From assembly GCF_003716585.1 (NCBI RefSeq), contig NZ_PTJO01000005.1:413901-470214 (forward strand): a DNA stretch of 56,314 nucleotides, given 5' to 3'. The DNA comes from Corynebacterium alimapuense (GTDB taxonomy: Bacteria; Actinomycetota; Actinomycetes; Mycobacteriales; Mycobacteriaceae). The first letter of the stretch is position 1, and each line of letters begins with the position of its first letter. The position numbers were made by a program, and so were the translations under genes. Below are positions 34,909 to 45,319 of the stretch, one piece after another. Under the pieces are notes generated by a model. That model saw only the letters and a program-made list of their open reading frames with translations, was not told the DNA's origin and made no database searches.

Positions 34909-34967
34909 GCCCCTATTGTGCCCTCATTCACTCATCAATAACACTAAGGAGTGCCTCACATATCTCA

Positions 34968-34973
34968 TAGAAT
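34968..34973 (+). promoter_or_regulatory. -10 box of a possibly leaderless malE mRNA
   Basis: TAGAAT ends six bases before the malE ATG, and no ribosome-binding site lies between. Spacing argues for transcription starting at or next to the start codon. Confidence 0.35.
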
Positions 34974-34979
34974 TATTTT

Positions 34980-36161
34980 ATGCCTGAACCCCACGACCCC
35001 CAAGCCCATCAGTTCACTGAGCTCTCAGATACAGAGATCTTCTCCGCCCATGAAGGCGGGAAACTAAGGATCACTACTTCTCGCGAGCTCAAGACACAGC
35101 GCGACCTCTCTATCGCTTACACTCCCGGAGTTGCCCGCGTGTGCAGTGCAATCGCGGAGAATCCTGCACTGGCCAGCAAATACACCACCGTGGGGCATAC
35201 CGTGGCTGTGATTTCTGATGGCACTGCGGTACTGGGTCTCGGCGACATCGGCCCCCGTGCCGCTCTGCCGGTTATGGAGGGAAAGGCCCAGCTATTTGAT
35301 CGGTTTGCGGGCTTAAACGCCATCCCGATCGTGCTCGATGAAACCGATCCGGACGCGCTAGTTCGAACTATCACCGCTCTGGCTCCATCCTTCGGCGCCA
35401 TCAACCTGGAAGATATTTCTGCCCCTCGGTGCTTTGAGATCGAAAGCCGATTAATTGAGGCGCTAGATATCCCAGTCATGCATGATGACCAGCACGGCAC
35501 CGCAGTGGTCCTGACTGCAGCTCTCGGCAACGCTTGCCGGCTACTCGGCCGTCAGCTGCCCACATTGAAGGTGGTCATCTCTGGTGCGGGTGCCGCAGGA
35601 GTGGCCTGCGCCAAGATGCTTCTCGACGCCGGCATCCCCGACATCATCATGCTGGATTCGCGTGGCATCATTCATGCCAACCGCAATAATCTCGGCGAGG
35701 TCAAAACCGAACTGGCGCAGCTGACCAACCCTCGCGGCATATCCGGCGGCATATCCGATGCGCTCGATGGCGCCGATGTCTTCATCGGATTGTCTCGCGG
35801 CCATGTCAGCGAAGACGCGCTGCAGAAGATGGCCGAGGCCCCGATGTTGTTTTCGCTAGCCAACCCCAACCCCGAGATCGACCCCGATCTGGCTTATCGC
35901 TATGGCGCAGTCGTGGCCACCGGGCGCTCTGACTTGCCTAACCAGATCAACAATGTGCTGGCTTTCCCAGGAATCTTCCATGGGGCGCTCGCCGCTGGGG
36001 CCACTGAAATTACTCCAGCGATGAAGCTGGCTGCCTCCCGAGCCATTGCCAAGGTAGCCGAGGAGAACTTGGACGCAGAGCACATTGTGCCCTCCCCCTT
36101 TGACGCCCGAGTTGCCCCGGCAGTGAGCCAGGCAGTAGCTGCTGCGTGGAAGAACGCTTAA
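34980..36161 (+). CDS. malE: NAD(P)-dependent malic enzyme
   Basis: Oxidatively decarboxylates malate to pyruvate, giving NADPH in C. glutamicum. The 393 aa match the short bacterial malic enzyme. Motifs: YTPGVARVCSAI at the malate site, IAPR-like GDIGPRAALPVMEGKA, MHDDQHGTA for catalysis/metal, then the Rossmann motif SGAGAAGVACAKML and FSLANPNPEI. Corynebacterial MalE is 392 aa, so this is full length. It converges on fkpA with a three-base gap. In this genome it sits with gltA and mctC, all parts of central metabolism of organic acids. Confidence 0.95.
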   Translation: MPEPHDPQAHQFTELSDTEIFSAHEGGKLRITTSRELKTQRDLSIAYTPGVARVCSAIAENPALASKYTTVGHTVAVISDGTAVLGLGDIGPRAALPVMEGKAQLFDRFAGLNAIPIVLDETDPDALVRTITALAPSFGAINLEDISAPRCFEIESRLIEALDIPVMHDDQHGTAVVLTAALGNACRLLGRQLPTLKVVISGAGAAGVACAKMLLDAGIPDIIMLDSRGIIHANRNNLGEVKTELAQLTNPRGISGGISDALDGADVFIGLSRGHVSEDALQKMAEAPMLFSLANPNPEIDPDLAYRYGAVVATGRSDLPNQINNVLAFPGIFHGALAAGATEITPAMKLAASRAIAKVAEENLDAEHIVPSPFDARVAPAVSQAVAAAWKNA

Positions 36162-36164
36162 TGA

Positions 36165-36533
36165 TCAACCGACGCTGAGCAGGTCAATCACGAATACTAA
36201 GGTGCGGCCGGACAGGGGGTGTCCGCCACCGGCCGGACCATAGGCCTTCTCCGGGGGGATGCTCAGCTGACGACGACCGCCCACTTTCATACCGGGAATG
36301 CCTTCCTGCCAGCCGGCGATCAAACCATTGAGTGGGAATTCGATCGCGTCACCGCGATCCCAAGAAGAGTCGAACTCTTGTCCCGACTCAAAATCAACAC
36401 CGACATAGTGAACCTTCACCATGCCGCCGGCATGCGCTTCTTCGCCTTCGCCGACGATGATGTCCGAGGACACCAGGTCTTTCGGGGCGGGTCCACTCAG
36501 GGCTTCAACTTTGGGCTTTTCCGTGTTTTCCAT
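36165..36533 (-). CDS. fkpA: FKBP-type peptidyl-prolyl cis-trans isomerase
   Basis: A 122-aa single-domain FKBP. After about 30 N-terminal residues, the fold shows VKVHYVGVDFESGQEFDSSWDRGD, IAGWQEGIPGMKVGGRR and IPPEKAYGPAG with a final LVFVIDLLSV, all conserved around the active site. No signal peptide, so it is cytoplasmic. It lies 110 bp downstream of citrate synthase on the same strand, separated by a strong hairpin. The same gltA-fkpA order occurs in C. glutamicum. Role presumed to be general folding. Confidence 0.92.
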   Translation of the reverse strand: MENTEKPKVEALSGPAPKDLVSSDIIVGEGEEAHAGGMVKVHYVGVDFESGQEFDSSWDRGDAIEFPLNGLIAGWQEGIPGMKVGGRRQLSIPPEKAYGPAGGGHPLSGRTLVFVIDLLSVG

Positions 36534-36560
36534 CTTAATTTTCTCCTAAAACGTAGAACG

Positions 36561-36608
36561 AGCCGGGCACAACGTCACCAGTATAAATTGGTGACGCCGT
36601 GCCCGGCT
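36561..36608 (-). terminator. Long hairpin between gltA and fkpA
   Basis: AGCCGGGCAC and GTGCCCGGCT form the outer stem, and CGTCACCA with TGGTGACG the inner stem, around GTATAAAT. It lies 36 bp past the gltA stop. No T-run on the minus strand. Confidence 0.75.
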
Positions 36609-36643
36609 ATTCACGACGTGTTGGGCGGTCGCTTATTTCCTAG

Positions 36644-37936
36644 TTAGCGCTGTTCACGCGGGGTAACCGTGCGCAGGGTCTCTCCGGTGTAAATCTGGCG
36701 CGGGCGGTTGATCTTGGTGCTGGTCTTGAGCTGCTCGCGGTAGTGAGCGATCCAGCCCGGCAGGCGACCAATGGCAAACAGGACGGTGAAGAAGTCCGTC
36801 GGGAAGCCCATGGCGCGGTAGATCAGGCCGGTGTAGAAGTCCACGTTCGGGTAGAGCTTGCGGGAGATGAAGTACTCATCGCTGAGCGCAATCTCTTCCA
36901 GCTTCATGGCCAGGTCCAGCAGGTGGTCATTGCCGAGGTGCTCGAGGATCTCATGAGCAGCCTCCTTGACGATGGCCGCACGCGGGTCATAGTTGCGGTA
37001 GACGCGGTGCCCGAAGCCCATGAGGCGGACACCCTGCTCTTTGTTCTTCACGCGGTTCATGAAGTCAGTAGCGTCGCCACCGTTAGCGTCGATCTCCTCG
37101 AGCATTTCGAGGACAGCCTGGTTAGCGCCACCATGCAGCGGGCCGGACAGTGCGTTGATGCCGCCAGCGACAGAGACGAACATATTCGCCTGTGCGGAAC
37201 CGATCATCCGGACAGTGGAGGTCGAACAGTTCTGCTCGTGGTCAGCGTGCAGGATGAGCAGCTTATCCAGAGCCTTGACCATGATCGGATCAATCTCATA
37301 GGGCTCAGTCGGGTAACCAAACATCATGCGCAGGAAGTTCTCGCGGGGATTGAGCGAGTTATCCGGGTACATGAAGGGGTTGCCCTTGGATGCACGGTAG
37401 GCATAAGCCGCCAGCATCGGAACCTTGGCCATCAGGCGAACAGTCGCCTTGTCCAAGTGCTCTTCGTTCATCGGGTCAAGCTCATCCTGGTAATAGGTAG
37501 ACAGGATGTTCACCGAGGAGGCCAGCACCGACATCGGGTGGGCGTTACGCGGGAAGACGCTGAACTGGGACTTGAAGTCCTCGTCCAAGAGCGTGTGGCG
37601 GCGGATTTCATCGTTGAACTTGTGCAGTTCATCGTTGTTGGGCAGCTCGCCATTGATCAGCAGGTAGGACACCTCGTTGAAGGTGGCGTTTTCTGCCAGA
37701 TCAGCGATATCGTAGCCGCGGTGGCGGAGAATGCCATTCTCGCCGTCGATGTAGGTGATTGCAGACTCGCAGGAGCCGGTGGAGACATAGCCTGGGTCGT
37801 AAGTGACCAAGCCGGTGTCAGCCAGCATCTTGCCGAGAACAACACCGTCATTGCCCTCGGTGGCCTTGATGATGTCGAGTTCGTACTCACCACCCGGGTA
37901 GTTAAGTACGGCCTTGCCATTGTTGTCAGTAGCCAC
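36644..37936 (-). CDS. gltA: Citrate synthase
   Basis: Condenses oxaloacetate and acetyl-CoA at the entry to the TCA cycle; in corynebacteria it may also act as 2-methylcitrate synthase paralogue's partner. The protein of 430 aa starts at GTG 37936, where AAAGG lies six bases upstream; the frame further up is open but unlike citrate synthase. It is highly similar from memory to C. glutamicum GltA (VATDNN.KAVL.YPGGE, GYVSTGSC, ADHEQNCSTSTVRMIGS, GFGHRVYRNYDPRA). The catalytic His/Asp segments are intact. Hairpin downstream; regulatory inverted repeats upstream. Confidence 0.97.
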   Translation of the reverse strand: MATDNNGKAVLNYPGGEYELDIIKATEGNDGVVLGKMLADTGLVTYDPGYVSTGSCESAITYIDGENGILRHRGYDIADLAENATFNEVSYLLINGELPNNDELHKFNDEIRRHTLLDEDFKSQFSVFPRNAHPMSVLASSVNILSTYYQDELDPMNEEHLDKATVRLMAKVPMLAAYAYRASKGNPFMYPDNSLNPRENFLRMMFGYPTEPYEIDPIMVKALDKLLILHADHEQNCSTSTVRMIGSAQANMFVSVAGGINALSGPLHGGANQAVLEMLEEIDANGGDATDFMNRVKNKEQGVRLMGFGHRVYRNYDPRAAIVKEAAHEILEHLGNDHLLDLAMKLEEIALSDEYFISRKLYPNVDFYTGLIYRAMGFPTDFFTVLFAIGRLPGWIAHYREQLKTSTKINRPRQIYTGETLRTVTPREQR

Positions 37937-39573
<1,637 letters not shown>

Positions 39574-39673
39574 CCCGCCACCCCTGATCCCAACATGCGC
39601 TGGACCTATCACGGTCCGGCGCATGTCTGCGTTAGGGTGGACCCATTAGTCCAGCAGGCCCAAAGGAGAACCC

Positions 39674-40591
39674 ATGCGAGAGCTGTTCCTCGTCACTGAA
39701 GAGTCGACGGTCACCTCTCTGGTGTTACGCGCCGAGGACGGTGAGCAGTTTTTTGTCGCACTAGACCAGCTCAGCGACACTGCCCGTAGCGCCCTTGATG
39801 TGCCTAAGTCTCCGCCCGCCCCCGAGGTAACACCAAAGCCGGCTCCCGAGCCGACCCCTCCTCCTGTCCGGGCACAACAGAGTGATCGACATTTGCCCAC
39901 CCCCGACCCGCTGTTGACTGCTCCGTTAACGATGCGCCCGAGAGATATCCAAGGCCGCATTCGAGGTGGAGCCACCGTCACCGAGCTGGCGGAGGAAATG
40001 GGAGTAGCAGAGTCCCGCGTCGAGCCTTTCGCTCATCCGGTCATCCTCGAGCGGGAGAGAATCGCCGACTTAGCCAAACAGTCCCATCCGGTCCGCGAAG
40101 ACGGTCCGGCCAAATTGACGTTGTGGGAAGTACTCGCGGCTGCTTTCGCTGCCCGAGGAAATTCTGTGGCCGACTCGAGCTGGGATGCCTACCGCGAACC
40201 GGGTGGCTCTTGGGTCATTCGGGTCCAATGGAGTGCCGGGCGGAGCGAAAATGAGGCGGAATGGACGCTGATCAACCATGCGTCGTCCTCCGCTACTACT
40301 GAGCCTCGCAATGCCATCGCCGCCGATCTGACTGATCCAGACTTTATCCAGCCGGTACGTACTCTGACCTCAGTTGGCCGAGGCAACCGCTACGAAGAAG
40401 ACTACGACGGTGATGAGTCGGACGATCAGCCCCACGAAGGCGATGGCGAGACTACCGGCGAGGATGCGCAGTCCATCTCTGAGCAGCAGAATCAACCGAC
40501 GCCAACGAAACGGCGTCGAAAAGCGGTCACTCCCCACTGGGAGGACGTTCTACTAGGTGTGCGGACCAACACCAAGCGTCCGCGTAGTTAA
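39674..40591 (+). CDS. sepH: Septation protein SepH (DUF3071)
   Basis: A 305-aa actinobacterial cell-division regulator. The N-terminal DUF3071 domain starts MRELFLVTEESTVTSLVLRA and includes a helix-turn-helix-like segment (MRPRDIQGRIRGGATVTELAEE and following). In Streptomyces and mycobacteria SepH binds FtsZ and stimulates its assembly. The C-terminal third is acidic and repetitive (DGDESDDQPHEGDGETT), ending with a basic patch (TKRRRKAVTPHW). Between the HTH and the tail a beta-rich stretch handles conserved residues (SWVIRVQWSAGRSENEAEW). AGGAG ribosome site. Twelve bases separate it from the next gene, so likely cotranscribed. Confidence 0.9.
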   Translation: MRELFLVTEESTVTSLVLRAEDGEQFFVALDQLSDTARSALDVPKSPPAPEVTPKPAPEPTPPPVRAQQSDRHLPTPDPLLTAPLTMRPRDIQGRIRGGATVTELAEEMGVAESRVEPFAHPVILERERIADLAKQSHPVREDGPAKLTLWEVLAAAFAARGNSVADSSWDAYREPGGSWVIRVQWSAGRSENEAEWTLINHASSSATTEPRNAIAADLTDPDFIQPVRTLTSVGRGNRYEEDYDGDESDDQPHEGDGETTGEDAQSISEQQNQPTPTKRRRKAVTPHWEDVLLGVRTNTKRPRS

Positions 40592-40602
40592 GGGGCTTTC
40601 CG

Positions 40603-41463
40603 GTGGAATCGATTGTCACCTTGTGGTTTGTTACCGCCGCAGACCCGGCGCGAGTGATCGAAGCCGAGCCACGAGCAGATCGCGGATTCGGACGAAAATA
40701 TTTAGCCCAGTTCAATCCTGCTTGGCCCATCACGCTGATCGGACAGTTCCCACTCAATCGATCAGTCCAGGCGTCAACCGGTGAGTTCTATATCGCGGGT
40801 TTTCCAGGGGTTGCCATCGTGCAAACCGTCCTCGAAGACACGCCGTGCCTATCGGAGATCAATCCTCGGCTGCTGACCTCCGTGCCGGCAGCGGAGGTAT
40901 TTGCCTTCGCTGTCAACGAGGAAACCGGATACGGCGGGCTGGCGCATTGGCGCGGCGGGGTGCTTAAGCGTTCACTCTGTACTGAACGCTTAAGGATTTA
41001 TGAGGATATTGGCCTACCGGTGCCCTTCGAATCCCCTTATTGGGCGGGCGAACGGGCCGAGCCAATCGGCGGCATCGCGCTGCCCTTCGAACCTATTGAT
41101 CTGGTCCGTGAAGCGCAGCGATCATGGTTGGGGGTGGATATCTCCCCAGAGGGCCCGGATATCCACGTCGTAGCCTACGCAGTCGATGGACGCCCTGAGC
41201 CAAAAATCGACAAGGCTCCGGCGCGCTCTGAGCACTCTCCTACTGAAGGGACCACCGGAAGCACGGAGCTGGCTCTCGATGGGGAGCATGGCTACGACGA
41301 CTATGAAAACCACTCCCCGACCGATCCGGAGGCCGGGGAATTCGCTCGCGTGGCAGATGCCGCTAGCGCCGCGGCACATCGGATAGGAAAAAAGCTCAGG
41401 CGCCGTATAAGCGACACCCGAGCTTATCTAGCCGAACGGCTACGGCACAGCGATCGTGACTAG
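40603..41463 (+). CDS. DUF6928 family protein
   Basis: A 286-aa protein that I place in DUF6928 with moderate confidence. Residues 1-180 form a mixed alpha/beta body with no known catalytic motif (TLWFVTAADPARVIEAEP, the FNPAWPITLIGQFPL pocket, EVFAFAVNEETGYGGLAHWRGG, FESPYWAGERAEP). The remaining part is charged and ends in an Arg-rich, probably helical segment (KKLRRRISDTRAYLAER). The GTG at 40603 follows AAGGGG. Follows sepH closely and ends on a CTAG stop shared with the convergent methyltransferase. Function unknown. Confidence 0.65.
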   Translation: MESIVTLWFVTAADPARVIEAEPRADRGFGRKYLAQFNPAWPITLIGQFPLNRSVQASTGEFYIAGFPGVAIVQTVLEDTPCLSEINPRLLTSVPAAEVFAFAVNEETGYGGLAHWRGGVLKRSLCTERLRIYEDIGLPVPFESPYWAGERAEPIGGIALPFEPIDLVREAQRSWLGVDISPEGPDIHVVAYAVDGRPEPKIDKAPARSEHSPTEGTTGSTELALDGEHGYDDYENHSPTDPEAGEFARVADAASAAAHRIGKKLRRRISDTRAYLAERLRHSDRD

Positions 41464-42293
41464 CGCAGACTGCGCTCGCGCTCATAGAAAGCGATTGCCG
41501 CAGAAGTAGCCAGGTTGAGCGAATCAGTGCCCGGCGCCATCGGAATCCGAGCGCGGATATCGGTAGCGCGCATGGCGTGTTCAGTCAATCCTGGTCCCTC
41601 CGCACCAACGAGAAATGCGACGCGCTCATAAGCGGCTCCAGTGGGATCGACCAATGCGTCAGCCAAATGGGCAGCGGCAGCGTCAGGGGTGAGCGAAACC
41701 AGGTGGAAACCGGCGTCACGGAGCTCGTCGAGGGAACGCTGCCAGGTAGTGCGCGTCCCAGCTAGCTGGGAGAAGGGCGTCCGCAGGACATGCCCCATCG
41801 ATACGCGGACTACTCGTCGATAAAGCGGGTCGGCGCAGCCGTTGCCAAATAGCACGGCGTCGACGCCCATCCCTGCGGCGTTGCGAAACATCGAGCCAAT
41901 GTTCTCGTGATCGCCAACGCCTTCCAGCACCACCACGGTCCGAGCTTTTTCCAAGATCTCTGCTACTGGTGGGGCTGGGGCGCGATCCGCACAAGCCAAC
42001 AACCCACGGTGCATATCAAATCCCGCGACCTTGGCCAGCGTCTCTCTGGTGACCTCATAGATCGGAAGTCCAGCAGGGACCTCGTGCTCGGCTAGGTAGG
42101 CATCGATTTTGGCCGGAAATCCGACCAAACAACGCACGGGGAACCGAGACTCCATCAACCGGGAGACCACGAGAGGGCCCTCGGCGATGACCAGCCCACG
42201 GCCACCTGGCAGATCTGGACGATTATCCGAGCGGTTGAGATCACGGACGTCATCGAGCCGGGGGTCGGCAGGATCATTGATCGAAATGCGCAC
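41460..42293 (-). CDS. SpoU/TrmH family RNA 2'-O-ribose methyltransferase
   Basis: A 277-aa SPOUT methyltransferase using S-adenosylmethionine. The trefoil-knot motifs are present: ENIGSMFRNAAGMGVDAVLF, LVGAEGPGLT and IPMAPGTDSLNLATSAAIA (knot and active-site loop). An N-terminal part (about 1-110) resembles the substrate-binding domain of such enzymes. It could modify rRNA or tRNA; target unknown. Four bases separate it from the NCS2 permease upstream, implying cotranscription. Its stop shares a CTAG with the DUF6928 gene. Confidence 0.88.
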   Translation of the reverse strand: MRISINDPADPRLDDVRDLNRSDNRPDLPGGRGLVIAEGPLVVSRLMESRFPVRCLVGFPAKIDAYLAEHEVPAGLPIYEVTRETLAKVAGFDMHRGLLACADRAPAPPVAEILEKARTVVVLEGVGDHENIGSMFRNAAGMGVDAVLFGNGCADPLYRRVVRVSMGHVLRTPFSQLAGTRTTWQRSLDELRDAGFHLVSLTPDAAAAHLADALVDPTGAAYERVAFLVGAEGPGLTEHAMRATDIRARIPMAPGTDSLNLATSAAIAFYERERSLR

Positions 42294-42297
42294 GGAA

Positions 42298-43761
42298 TCA
42301 GCCCAGTGCGTTCAGGATCGGATCCATCGCGAAAAAGACCACAAATAGAGCGGAAACCAACCACATAATCCAGTGGATTTCCTTAGCTTTACCTGCGGCA
42401 ACAGCCATGATGGAGAAGGCAATGAAGCCGACGCCAATGCCGTTGGCGATGGAGTAAGTAAAGGGCATAACCACGATGGTCAGGAAGGCCGGCAAAGCAA
42501 TATGGAAATCGCTCCACTCGATATCAGTGACCTGAGCGATCATCATGGCACCGACGACGACCAGAATCGGCGCGGCGGCTTCGATGGGGACGACCTCATA
42601 GAGTGGGGTGAAAAACATTGCCAGGAGGAACAAGCTACCGGTGACAATATTGGCCAGGCCGGTACGAGCACCATCGCCCACGCCTGCGGAAGAGTCCGCA
42701 TAAACGGTAGCGGAAGAGGAAGAGGTAGCGCCGCCGACGATGGCGCCGAAGCCTTCGACAACCAGTGCCTTTTTCATATCGGGCAAGACGCCGTCTTCGT
42801 CAACCAGGTTGCCCTGCTTGCCTAGGGCAGTCATGGTGCCCATCGCATCGAAGAAGTTTGCCAGTACCAGGGTAAATACCAAGAGCGAAGCGGCAAGTAC
42901 GCCGATTCGAGTGAACGCTCCAAAGATGTCGACAGCGCCCACGATGGACAGGTCCGGCATGCCACCAAAGGTATCGGGAATGGAAGGCACTGCCAGTGAC
43001 CAGCCGGTGGCGTTCGGTTCGCCGTTTTCGAAGGAGGCTCCGGAGTCGGTGAGTGCTTCGACGATCATGGCGATAATGCTGGTGGACAAGATGCCGATGA
43101 ACAGTCCGCCGCGGACGCCTCGAACCACGAGTGCGCCACAGATAATCAGGCCGAGCACAAAGGTCAGGGTAGGCCAGGAGGCTAGGGAACCATCGATGCC
43201 TAGGCCCACGGGAACGGTGGTTCCAGCGGCATCGGGAATACGGCGCACGAAACCGGCGTCGACTAGACCAATCAGGGCAATGAACATACCGATGCCGACG
43301 CCGATGGCGGCCTTCATTGACGGCGGGATAGCCAAAAACACTGCGGTACGGAAGCCGGAGACGGCCAAGACCACGATGACTAGACCATCAAGGACAACCA
43401 GACCCATTGCTTCAGGCCAGGTCAGCCCCTCACTGGCAACCAAGGTTACGGCCACGAGGGTGTTGAGGCCCAAGCCTGCAGCGATGCCGAAGGGATACCG
43501 GGCGATCAGACCGAAGGCAATGGTCATAACACCGGCGGTCAGTGCGGTGGCAGCAGCCACCTGTGGGATGCCGAGGGTGTCACCGTTGACGTCTTCTACG
43601 GTGCCGATAATCAGGGGGTTGAGAATGACGATATAGGCCATCGCGAAGAAGGTGACTACACCAGCACGGATTTCGGTGGCTACGGTGGAACCCCGCTCGG
43701 TAATGGAAAAATACCGATCTAGGGCACTACGATCAGGATGCTTCTGCACACCAGTGGTCAT
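42298..43761 (-). CDS. NCS2 family nucleobase permease (AzgA-like)
   Basis: Inner-membrane proton symporter for purines or pyrimidines, 487 aa with about 12-14 helices. The opening GSTVATEIRAGVVTFFAMAYIVILNP and the later SSSATVYADSSAGVGDGARTGL block are diagnostic of the AzgA-type (hypoxanthine/guanine) branch rather than UraA or PbuX. Substrate within purines cannot be told. First gene of a minus-strand pair with the SpoU methyltransferase. It is divergent from the PabC-like gene. Confidence 0.9.
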   Translation of the reverse strand: MTTGVQKHPDRSALDRYFSITERGSTVATEIRAGVVTFFAMAYIVILNPLIIGTVEDVNGDTLGIPQVAAATALTAGVMTIAFGLIARYPFGIAAGLGLNTLVAVTLVASEGLTWPEAMGLVVLDGLVIVVLAVSGFRTAVFLAIPPSMKAAIGVGIGMFIALIGLVDAGFVRRIPDAAGTTVPVGLGIDGSLASWPTLTFVLGLIICGALVVRGVRGGLFIGILSTSIIAMIVEALTDSGASFENGEPNATGWSLAVPSIPDTFGGMPDLSIVGAVDIFGAFTRIGVLAASLLVFTLVLANFFDAMGTMTALGKQGNLVDEDGVLPDMKKALVVEGFGAIVGGATSSSSATVYADSSAGVGDGARTGLANIVTGSLFLLAMFFTPLYEVVPIEAAAPILVVVGAMMIAQVTDIEWSDFHIALPAFLTIVVMPFTYSIANGIGVGFIAFSIMAVAAGKAKEIHWIMWLVSALFVVFFAMDPILNALG

Positions 43762-43880
43762 GTGGATGGTTTCCTATCGAGAGGCAGATATGAGTGTTTC
43801 GTCGCTTAGATTCTCACCTTGACAGCATTTCCACAAAACTTAGGTAGATTTATGGGCGACAACACTAGGAGATGTTCAAC

Positions 43881-44585
43881 GTGTACGCCTCGACTTTCTT
43901 GATGCGCGATGGTCGGATCGCAAATCTAGATGCCCACCTCGCACGCCTACGCGACGAGACCTCAATCAGCACCTCTGCAATCGAGGACATCCGCGAAAAG
44001 CTGCGCCAAGCCGGCCAAGGGGTGTTTCGTCCGGTTGTTCAAGTCGTCGGTTCCACGGTATCGATCGACCTCCATCCCACCGTCTTGCCGCCAGATGAGG
44101 CAATTATTGACGCGGAGGGGATCCGCGATGAACGCCGTCAACCCACTCGGCGAGGCCCTGACCTGGGATGGCAGATGAGCAAACTCCAGCAGATCCGGCG
44201 CCGGGGCGCTAACGGCGGCCTGCTTATCGACGATCGCGGTTTCGTCATCTCCGGTATCTTCTCCGCCATTTTGTGCTTGGACCATAGCCAGGCCCATATC
44301 TCAGCCCATCCCCGTGCCAGCTCCTCGGTAACCATGGACGCAACCTTGGAGATCTTTGAGCAACAAGGAATCGAACCTGTCGAGCATCCAGATGGGATGA
44401 GCATGGCGATGCTGCGCAGCACGGAGACCTGGTTACTGAGCTCCCTGGAGGGAGTAAGGAAGATCACTGGCTGGATGGAATACGGGTCTGTCCTCAACCC
44501 CAGTCAGGGAGGCGTGCCCCGGTTGGGCGCACCCACCCACCGAGAGATCAACGACCTGCTGTGGCAGGCAGCCGAATACGTCTAG
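43881..44585 (+). CDS. Aminotransferase class IV, PabC-like
   Basis: Fold-type IV PLP enzyme of 234 aa, most like 4-amino-4-deoxychorismate lyase of folate synthesis. Visible features: FLMRDGRIANLDAHLARL (substrate-side), a Lys in MSKLQQIRRRGANGG that would bind PLP, and IDDRGFVISGIFSAILCL. The typical ESxxxN-like E is replaced here, so activity toward aminodeoxychorismate is uncertain. The GTG at 43881 is chosen since AGGAG (43867-43871) lies nine bases before it, while the ATG at 43872 abuts that site. Ends on a CTAG shared with DUF3027. Confidence 0.7.
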   Translation: MYASTFLMRDGRIANLDAHLARLRDETSISTSAIEDIREKLRQAGQGVFRPVVQVVGSTVSIDLHPTVLPPDEAIIDAEGIRDERRQPTRRGPDLGWQMSKLQQIRRRGANGGLLIDDRGFVISGIFSAILCLDHSQAHISAHPRASSSVTMDATLEIFEQQGIEPVEHPDGMSMAMLRSTETWLLSSLEGVRKITGWMEYGSVLNPSQGGVPRLGAPTHREINDLLWQAAEYV

Positions 44586-45310
44586 AAAATAGGACGCTCG
44601 TCGTCATAGGCATCCGGAGTCTCATCCGCTAAATCATCATCAGGGGTTCCGGAATGCGCGCCACAACCATAGGTTGCGTGCACGATATGACCATCAGCAG
44701 AATACTCATTGACACAGGCCCCAAAGTTCGAGCCAAGGGTCTTTCCTACTGACACGAAAAAAGCGCAGCTTCGACAGGACAAGTTGGCTTTCTCTGCGAA
44801 TTCGCTAGTCGGCCCATAATCTCCCGTGCGCCAACGCTGGAGCGCCGCGTCTAGACCACGGCGGCTTAGGGTAAGTTCCCCGTCACCAGAGCGATCAAGA
44901 CGCTCATCGTCGAGCGCCGGAGGCATTAAGTCTCCAGGGCCAAGATCCCCGGGACGCAGGCGATCAGACCACGGCACCCATTCCGGTGCCCGCAGAGCTT
45001 CACCACTGGGCGCTGGCATTAGTGCCAACTCGTTGACAGTCACTCGCCGAGAGCCAGAAGCACAGGCAAGGACGACATTCCATTCCCAGCCGCTATAGCC
45101 GGGGACATCTGCCGCGAAGCGATGAGTGGCTACGTTTCCTCCGAGGCCTTGGACGCCAAGATGCTCGCCTACCCCTCCCTCGCCTAGTTCCTCCACCGTG
45201 GCTCGGGCCAACGAAATCGCACGAGAGTCAAGGAGCGGACTGGATTCCTGGGGAGGTCGGGAGATTTTCCGGCGACGGTTAGAGGTGGACACTATCCCAT
45301 TATGGGTCAT
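44582..45310 (-). CDS. DUF3027 protein
   Basis: A 242-aa actinobacterial protein of unknown function. DUF3027 features are seen: an N-terminal SRAISLARATVEELGEGGVGEHLGVQ, a middle WEWNVVLACASGSRRVTVNELALMPAPSGEAL and a WVPWSDRLRPGDLGPGDLMPP block. A C-terminal segment has a Cys cluster (NLSCRSCAFFV, ACVNEYSADG, ATYGCGAH), possibly a zinc or Fe-S site. The ATG at 45310 is given; a GTG at 45292 is an alternative. It is divergent from the lipoprotein gene, ten bases apart, and next to the PabC-like gene as in related genomes. Confidence 0.82.
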   Translation of the reverse strand: MTHNGIVSTSNRRRKISRPPQESSPLLDSRAISLARATVEELGEGGVGEHLGVQGLGGNVATHRFAADVPGYSGWEWNVVLACASGSRRVTVNELALMPAPSGEALRAPEWVPWSDRLRPGDLGPGDLMPPALDDERLDRSGDGELTLSRRGLDAALQRWRTGDYGPTSEFAEKANLSCRSCAFFVSVGKTLGSNFGACVNEYSADGHIVHATYGCGAHSGTPDDDLADETPDAYDDERPIF

Positions 45311-45319
45311 TGAGGCACC

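Noticed and set aside
42740..43636. 298-codon plus-strand frame opposite the NCS2 permease
   Set aside because: Pro/Thr/Met-rich antisense image of membrane helices; no start signal.
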